Below are positions 6,249 through 10,244 of a stretch of DNA of 10,244 nucleotides, piece by piece (position 1 is the stretch's first letter; each line of letters begins with the position of its first letter). Source of the stretch: an uncultured Leptolyngbya sp. (GTDB taxonomy: Bacteria > Cyanobacteriota > Cyanobacteriia > Phormidesmidales > Phormidesmidaceae). The notes under the pieces are model-generated. The model was not told the DNA's origin, did not search any database, and was given only the letters and a program-made list of their open reading frames with translations. Made by a program: the position numbers and the translations under genes. The stretch is taken from the NCBI GenBank assembly GCA_937899365.1, contig CALBPH010000452.1, positions 1 to 10,244 on the forward strand, written 5' to 3'.

Positions 6249-7091
6249 GTGCTGGCCGCCCTATGGGGGGGAGCGTTTTTATTTAGGCGGATTGCGGCCC
6301 CGGTTTTAGGGCCAGTGTGGCTGATTGAATGTCGGGTGTTGTTGGCGGGGTTACTGCTGCTGCCGGTGTTGGCCAAGCTGGGTCTGCTGGGTGAGCTGCG
6401 ACGTAATCTTATCCCGTTATTTTTAGTCGGCTGTCTCAACTCAGCCACTCCATTTTTACTGCTGGCCTTTGCCTCGGTATCGCTACCCACAGGATTGACG
6501 TCTATCTTAAACGGGACAGCCCCCCTGTTTGGCACGGTGGTGGCCTCCGTTTGGCTCCATGAGAAACTCACGCCAGCCCGAATAGCTGGTTTGGTTTTGG
6601 GGTTTGTTGGCGTTGTAATTGTGGTGGGCTGGAAAACTATTGACACAACGCCGGGTAGTTTGATGGCCATTGTGGCGGCCCTATTGGCAGCACTGATGTA
6701 TGCGATCGCAGCTCCTTATATTAAGCAGAACCTGGCGGATGTACCGTCACTGGTGGCGACAACAGGTAGCCAGTTGGGGGCAGCCCTCATCATCCTACCG
6801 GCCCTACCCTTGACGGTCCCCCAGCAGGTACCATCCCTCAAGGTTGTTATCTCCGTTCTTGCCCTGGCTATTCTGTCCACAGCCTTTGCCTATCTTCTCT
6901 TTTTTAGACTCATTCAGACTATCGGCTCCACTAAGGCCCTGACAGTGACCTATTTGGTGCCCATATTTGCCATGCTGTGGGGGGCGATTGTTCTACAAGA
7001 AACCGTGACATCGTCAATGATGTTAGGCTGTGGGCTAGTGCTGTTAGGAACTGCCATTGCCAACGATGTGTTACACCTCAGCAGACGGTAG
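6249..7091 (+). CDS. EamA/DMT-family membrane transporter, apparently restarted after an in-frame TGA
   Basis: An inner-membrane protein of 280 residues with about ten hydrophobic segments and two EamA repeats (about 1-130 and 140-275). WGGAFLFRRIAAP near the N-terminus and the end-of-repeat pattern (NGTAPLFGTVVASVWLHEKLT in repeat 1, YLVPIFAMLWGAIVLQE in repeat 2) are typical of drug/metabolite exporters. The substrate cannot be inferred. The frame extends upstream to ATG 6219, overlapping the ada stop as ATGA, but codon 10 (6246-6248) is TGA. The residues before it (MKFSHIAEL) look like a normal DMT N-terminus, so the ancestral start was probably 6219. Translation may now restart at GTG 6249, directly after the TGA, which keeps most of the first membrane helix. 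Either a nonsense mutation rescued by reinitiation, or a sequence error. Confidence 0.87.
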   Translation: MLAALWGGAFLFRRIAAPVLGPVWLIECRVLLAGLLLLPVLAKLGLLGELRRNLIPLFLVGCLNSATPFLLLAFASVSLPTGLTSILNGTAPLFGTVVASVWLHEKLTPARIAGLVLGFVGVVIVVGWKTIDTTPGSLMAIVAALLAALMYAIAAPYIKQNLADVPSLVATTGSQLGAALIILPALPLTVPQQVPSLKVVISVLALAILSTAFAYLLFFRLIQTIGSTKALTVTYLVPIFAMLWGAIVLQETVTSSMMLGCGLVLLGTAIANDVLHLSRR

Positions 7092-7163
7092 AAAGTTAGG
7101 CTACATAGCCAGCATAGCGATAGGTATGCCCTGGCAAAAACAAAGACCTCACCGTAGAGCTAG

Positions 7164-7193
7164 GCCTATTGGCACCAAAATCCAGCCAATGGC
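7164..7193. terminator. Possible shared hairpin between convergent genes
   Basis: GCC-T-ATTGGC (7164-7173) pairs with GCCAAT-GGC (7185-7193): nine base pairs with one bulge and an 11-nt loop. It sits between the convergent transporter (stop 7091) and receiver gene (stop 7208), where a two-way terminator is expected. Neither strand has an adjacent T-run, so this is weak. A second small hairpin (GCATA/TATGC, 7112-7129) also lacks a T-run. Confidence 0.25.
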
Positions 7194-7207
7194 ACGTAAC
7201 AGAATGC

Positions 7208-8512
7208 CTATTGCTTTATATCCTCAGGTGCATATGCTCGATTAATGGGTAAGGTAATACGCATAGTTGTTCCTTGATCAGGCACACTGGAAATAATTAA
7301 ACGACCATGGCAAAGATTTACAATTTTTTGTACTAATGTCAGCCCCAACCCCAACCCCTGGCTTCCAGAAAATTGCCGTGAAAACTGTGTAAAGGCACCG
7401 ATACTGGCTATTTGTTCTTGGGTCATCCCCTGACCCATATCCCTGATTGAAAGATAAAATAGATTGTTCTCAACTTTACTGGAAACGATAACTGATGTTC
7501 CAGAATTAGAAAACTTGAGCGCATTATCCACCAGCGCACTGACAATCAACGAAAAATACTGTTCAGCCATGGTGAGGCTAGCGTCTTGAAGGTCTAACAT
7601 CAAATCTTCAGACCGTTGAGCCCGCCTGGCGCGGCTTTTAGAAATTTTTGAGATGATGTCCTGCGATGAGTATTGAGTATCTGATGTCTCTAGTAGCAAG
7701 TTGACATTAGACTTTTTAGCAATCTTAGATTCTATGTAGAGATAGAATAAGATCTGTTGTAACAGTGTTTCTAATTGATGGGCTGACTGAGTTGCTAACT
7801 CTACCGATTGCTTTACTTCAGTCGGGCTCATATCGTCAAATTGTACCTGTAGCATGGTCAAAATAGCCAATACCCCCCTGAGGGGAGAATTTAACTCTTG
7901 GGTTAAATTGGTTGCTAGTCCCTGTCGTAACTTCTCTAAACTGTTGGATAATAACGTAATAGAATTACGCTGTAATTTAGATATAGAGTGAATATAGTTT
8001 CGCTGTTTTTTTAGCTGCCGAGTTAAGCGTTTAAGGCGAGTATGTTGATGTTTAATCCGTAGCATAGAGTCTATGCGTGCCCGCAGCTCTAATGCATTGA
8101 TAGGTTTACTAATAAAATCATCTGCCCCAATTTCTAAACATTGGGCTAATGTAGATTTAGCGGTTAAGGCAGTCACCATAATAATTGGAATTGATCGCCA
8201 TTTGGGTGCTGCTTTTATTTGACGACAAACTTCAATCCCATCTATACCGGGCATCATAATATCCAGTAAGATCAAATCAGGCTTAAATATATCCAGTACA
8301 TCAAGCGCGTCCTGACCATTAGCCGCATAGTATAGCCGATACTTTGATGGTTTTTTGTCCTTTACTGATGTTATTAGAGAATCTTGTTCTGCTGTTTCTG
8401 TGGAAGAGACTTCGTCAGAAACAATTTCCTCATCGGCACTACTTAATAGAATTTCGATGACTTCAAAATTTTCAGGGTCATCATCAATGACTAAAATGGA
8501 TGACTGTCGCAT
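7208..8512 (-). CDS. Receiver domain + degenerate histidine-kinase-like protein (H-box Gln205)
   Basis: A 434-residue soluble signalling protein with no membrane segment. Residues 4-152 form a CheY-like receiver with acidic D10/D11, phosphoacceptor D84 (LILLDIMMPG), T114 and K136 all present. Between helix 1 and strand 2 it has a 30-residue Ser/Glu-rich insert (about 26-56) absent from the paralogue at 9093-10139. Residues about 155-198 look like a coiled-coil linker. A HisKA-like segment follows, but the H-box reads TQELNSPLRG: Gln205 (codon CAA) stands where the phosphorylated His belongs. The HATPase domain (about 300-425) is intact by motif: VDNALKF (N330), DMGQGM (G1), GLGLGL (G2). Family knowledge: without the His, two-component autophosphorylation should fail. 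Inference: the receiver may control an ATP-binding output or scaffold, or phosphorylate by another route. ATG 8512 follows a purine-rich GGGGGG stretch. It lies 580 bp downstream of its paralogue, on the same strand. Confidence 0.9.
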   Translation of the reverse strand: MRQSSILVIDDDPENFEVIEILLSSADEEIVSDEVSSTETAEQDSLITSVKDKKPSKYRLYYAANGQDALDVLDIFKPDLILLDIMMPGIDGIEVCRQIKAAPKWRSIPIIMVTALTAKSTLAQCLEIGADDFISKPINALELRARIDSMLRIKHQHTRLKRLTRQLKKQRNYIHSISKLQRNSITLLSNSLEKLRQGLATNLTQELNSPLRGVLAILTMLQVQFDDMSPTEVKQSVELATQSAHQLETLLQQILFYLYIESKIAKKSNVNLLLETSDTQYSSQDIISKISKSRARRAQRSEDLMLDLQDASLTMAEQYFSLIVSALVDNALKFSNSGTSVIVSSKVENNLFYLSIRDMGQGMTQEQIASIGAFTQFSRQFSGSQGLGLGLTLVQKIVNLCHGRLIISSVPDQGTTMRITLPINRAYAPEDIKQ

Positions 8513-9092
8513 TTATCCCCCCATTTATCCTGATTTGAACGAAGCAATGCCCCGTAAGGTCAGGATAGTTAGTACCATCATCGGACCATGTATTAATTTA
8601 ATGGTCGGTTAGATTTAACACATTCCCTCCAGAGCATCGATGCCCAGCAGTTGAATACCCATCAATATTAGAGTCAACTGTGTCAGCAGAAAATAGTTCT
8701 GATCAGTTTAGGGCAAGGTTGTCAGCGATGAAAGGTATAGACGTATATCTCAAACCTTTTCTGGATAGGCATTTTAGCTACATAGCTAGATGATTGTCTG
8801 AGAAGTACTGATAAACAGACAAACCTGGTTTCGAGCTTAACAGTCACGGTTTGGTTTTGGCCTGGTTATCGCCATTAATGGATGTATTCATCGATGGCGA
8901 GTATTGAGGGCTCTACGAACAGGGAGGAATCAATCCCAGTTTGCTTGGATGAGATAGCTTATCCCAAATCCAAATTCATTTAAGCCGATTAAAAATAGAC
9001 CCTTCTGTCGAGGCACTTCCTTGTGGATGCTCTTCGATAACGGATACTATCAGCTAGGATTTCGTATTAGATAATTTCTAGAAAAGCACTTT
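8513..9092. other. Intergenic region between the two receiver-kinase paralogues, with possible gene debris
   Basis: 580 bp without a supported intact gene. The minus strand at 8615-8707 encodes a stretch resembling an arginyl-tRNA synthetase C-terminus (separate entry). On the plus strand, 8958-9074 is an open stretch of 38 codons without a start codon, ending NGYYQLGFRIR-stop; it looks protein-like and could be the tail of another decayed gene, which I cannot name. The promoter of the 7208-8512 gene should lie here, but no clear -35/-10 pair stands out. No strong terminator follows the 9093-10139 gene; AAAAG/CTTTT just after its stop is too weak. Confidence 0.4.
8615..8707 (-). pseudogene. 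Possible C-terminal remnant of an arginyl-tRNA synthetase
   Basis: Between two stop codons (TAA at 8710-8708 and TAA at 8617-8615), minus-strand translation gives 30 residues containing LLTQLTLILMGIQLLGIDAL followed by EGMC-stop. Class I ArgRS proteins end in a helix of the general form LT..TL..GL.LLGI..LE.M, and this fragment fits the pattern and ends where the family ends. The sequence upstream in this and neighbouring frames is full of stops, so no functional enzyme is encoded. The assignment rests on remembered family pattern over a short stretch; chance similarity is quite possible. Confidence 0.25.
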
Positions 9093-10139
9093 TTAACTAC
9101 TCTTAAGTGGCAACATAATGTGTATCATTGTCCCTTGTTGATTGTCACTTGCAATCATGAGTTGCCCATCCATCAGGGAAACAATTCGTTTGACAATTTT
9201 TAGACCTAAACCATTATTACTTGGCCCATAGGCATTGCGATCAAACTGAATAGCGTCGTCAATCGTAGCTATTTGTGTTTCTGTCATTGCTTGGCCTAGG
9301 TTATGCACTGATAGAGTTAAACAATCTTCTAATATTCCACTTCTGACGGTAATGGGAGTCTTGGGTAGAGAGAATTTTAACGCATTGTCCACTAATTCAT
9401 TGAAGATAATTGACAGGTACCGAATGGGAACAGAAATCTCAGTGTCATCAATTAATAAAATTAGATCATCATAGCGGTTGTAGCTTTGGGCAAGATCGCC
9501 CAGCGTTTTAATAACACTACTTAACGTAGTTTTGTCGTCAACTGGCAGGCGCATAGAACTATTAGTGACCAGTTCTAGTTCCATATAAATTTGAAATTTT
9601 GCCGTTAGGGTCTCTAACCGTCGGGCCGATTGTTCGACTCGAGTAAATAAATCATTGTGAGATAACTGGGGCGTTAAACTGCTGCGTAATTCATCGAGAG
9701 TACTTTCTAGAAGATTAACTGTGTTAGTTTGGATACGCGATAGTATCTGATTTTCATCCCGCTGCTGCTTTATTTCAAGCATCGACTGCACACGGGTGTG
9801 TAGCTCTATTGAATCAAACGGTTTGGTAATCCAGTCGTCAGCGCCAGCATTAACACAAGACGTTAATATTCTTTTGGTATCAATTATCGTCACAACAATA
9901 ATTGGAACACGTTTCCACTGTGGTAACGCTTTAATCTGGCGACAAACTTCGATGCCATTGCTACCCGGCATGAGCACATCTAATAAAATTAGATCGGGCT
10001 GGTATGCGTCTAGAGATGCGATCGCATCTTCCCCATTAGCAGCATAGTACAGTTGATAGTTTTGGCGATTGAATAAGGCCTCAATAACATCAAAATGGCT
10101 AACCTCATCGTCAATAACTAAAATAACTGACCGCTTCAT
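9093..10139 (-). CDS. Receiver domain + strongly degenerate histidine-kinase-like protein (no H-box)
   Basis: A 348-residue soluble protein, paralogue of the product of 7208-8512 (shared LYYAANG, GIEVCRQIKA, GADD, QLYYAANGEDA/RLYYAANGQDA). The receiver (about 3-125) keeps D10/D11, phosphoacceptor D54 (LILLDVLMPG), T84 and K106. The kinase-like half has decayed more. Compared with the paralogue, about 28 residues covering the H-box are absent (LRSSLTPQLSHNDLF leads straight into RRLETL). The G1 box reads NLGQAM instead of DMGQGM, losing the adenine-contacting Asp (N280) and the second Gly (A284). The N-box (NELVDNALKF, N252) and G2 (NGLGLKIV, 310-312) remain. Kinase activity is therefore very unlikely; ATP binding is doubtful. 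Inference: the receiver is a phosphoacceptor for a partner kinase and the second half is a dimerisation or binding module. ATG 10139 overlaps the upstream stop (ATGA), so it is probably translated coupled to that gene. Confidence 0.9.
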   Translation of the reverse strand: MKRSVILVIDDEVSHFDVIEALFNRQNYQLYYAANGEDAIASLDAYQPDLILLDVLMPGSNGIEVCRQIKALPQWKRVPIIVVTIIDTKRILTSCVNAGADDWITKPFDSIELHTRVQSMLEIKQQRDENQILSRIQTNTVNLLESTLDELRSSLTPQLSHNDLFTRVEQSARRLETLTAKFQIYMELELVTNSSMRLPVDDKTTLSSVIKTLGDLAQSYNRYDDLILLIDDTEISVPIRYLSIIFNELVDNALKFSLPKTPITVRSGILEDCLTLSVHNLGQAMTETQIATIDDAIQFDRNAYGPSNNGLGLKIVKRIVSLMDGQLMIASDNQQGTMIHIMLPLKSS

Positions 10140-10244
10140 ACAGACATTGCTCGTTCGGCTAAAAGCCTTTCAATAATAATGACAAGTTGACCCAAGTTAA
10201 CAGGTTTGCTCAGATAATCGTCAGCGCCCGCAGCAATACAGCGT
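10136..10244 (-). CDS. C-terminal end of a receiver-domain protein (N-terminus beyond right edge)
   Basis: The visible 35 residues, RCIAAGADDYLSKPVNLGQL then VIIIERLLAERAMSV and stop, are the last third of a CheY-like receiver: GADDYLSKPV is the alpha4/beta5 region with the conserved Lys, followed by helix 5. The receiver therefore sits at the extreme C-terminus, as in hybrid sensor kinases, multi-domain phosphorelay proteins or single-domain regulators; which of these cannot be told. Its TGA stop overlaps the ATG of the next gene by 4 nt (ATGA), implying one transcription unit. An upstream hybrid kinase would be a natural partner for the kinase-dead receiver proteins downstream. Confidence 0.85.
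   Translation of the reverse strand, partial: RCIAAGADDYLSKPVNLGQLVIIIERLLAERAMSV

Noticed and set aside
6011..6670. 219-codon minus-strand open frame antisense to ada and the transporter.
   Set aside because: Its low-complexity, Thr/Asn/Pro-rich translation is a shadow of two well-supported plus-strand genes.
8958..9074. Plus-strand open stretch ending NGYYQLGFRIR.
   Set aside because: It lacks a start codon and is cut off by an upstream stop; a resemblance to formylglycine-generating enzyme C-termini was considered but is too short to support.

Overview
The window looks like a cyanobacterial chromosome. Six copies of the HIP1 octamer GCGATCGC occur in about 10 kb (989, 3485, 3678, 5900, 6702, 10018). 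There is a type III glutamine synthetase (GlnN), a consensus NtcA site with an NtcA-type promoter, a right-handed beta-helix protein of a kind common in cyanobacteria, and receiver/kinase-like signalling proteins. GC content is moderate and intergenic spaces are long. I cannot assign a genus.

Layout, left to right. (1) The N-terminal 514 residues of a large beta-helix surface or secreted protein (2-1543, minus) run off the left edge. (2) A gene-free stretch of about 1.1 kb (1544-2612) carries several inverted repeats. (3) glnN (2693-4822, minus) has a perfect intrinsic terminator at 2613-2644. (4) The 536-bp glnN/ada interval holds the most interesting signal: GTA-N8-TAC, then 22 nt, then TAN3T on the minus strand. 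This promoter faces a region of about 145 nt that can fold almost throughout and ends in a 13-bp stem followed by eight U. It could be a nitrogen-stress small RNA or a terminated glnN leader. (5) On the plus strand, an Ada-type gene (AraC helix-turn-helix fused to O6-alkylguanine-DNA alkyltransferase, 5359-6222) overlaps by ATGA with an EamA/DMT transporter gene. That transporter frame is broken by a TGA at codon 10 and is probably restarted at the adjacent GTG (6249-7091). (6) On the minus strand lie three receiver-domain genes: the tail of one (10136-10244), then REC + kinase-like (9093-10139, ATGA overlap), then REC + kinase-like (7208-8512). Both complete proteins lack the phosphoacceptor histidine, one by a His-to-Gln change and one by loss of the H-box. 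The 580-bp gap between them may carry decayed gene debris.

How the parts fit together. GlnN assimilates ammonium, typically under nitrogen starvation, and the NtcA promoter upstream fits that. Ada and the transporter form a likely two-gene transcription unit whose functional link is unclear. The receiver genes look like duplicated members of a signalling cluster that continues past the right edge. In these the receiver may be the active part and the kinase-like half a non-catalytic ATP-binding or docking module.
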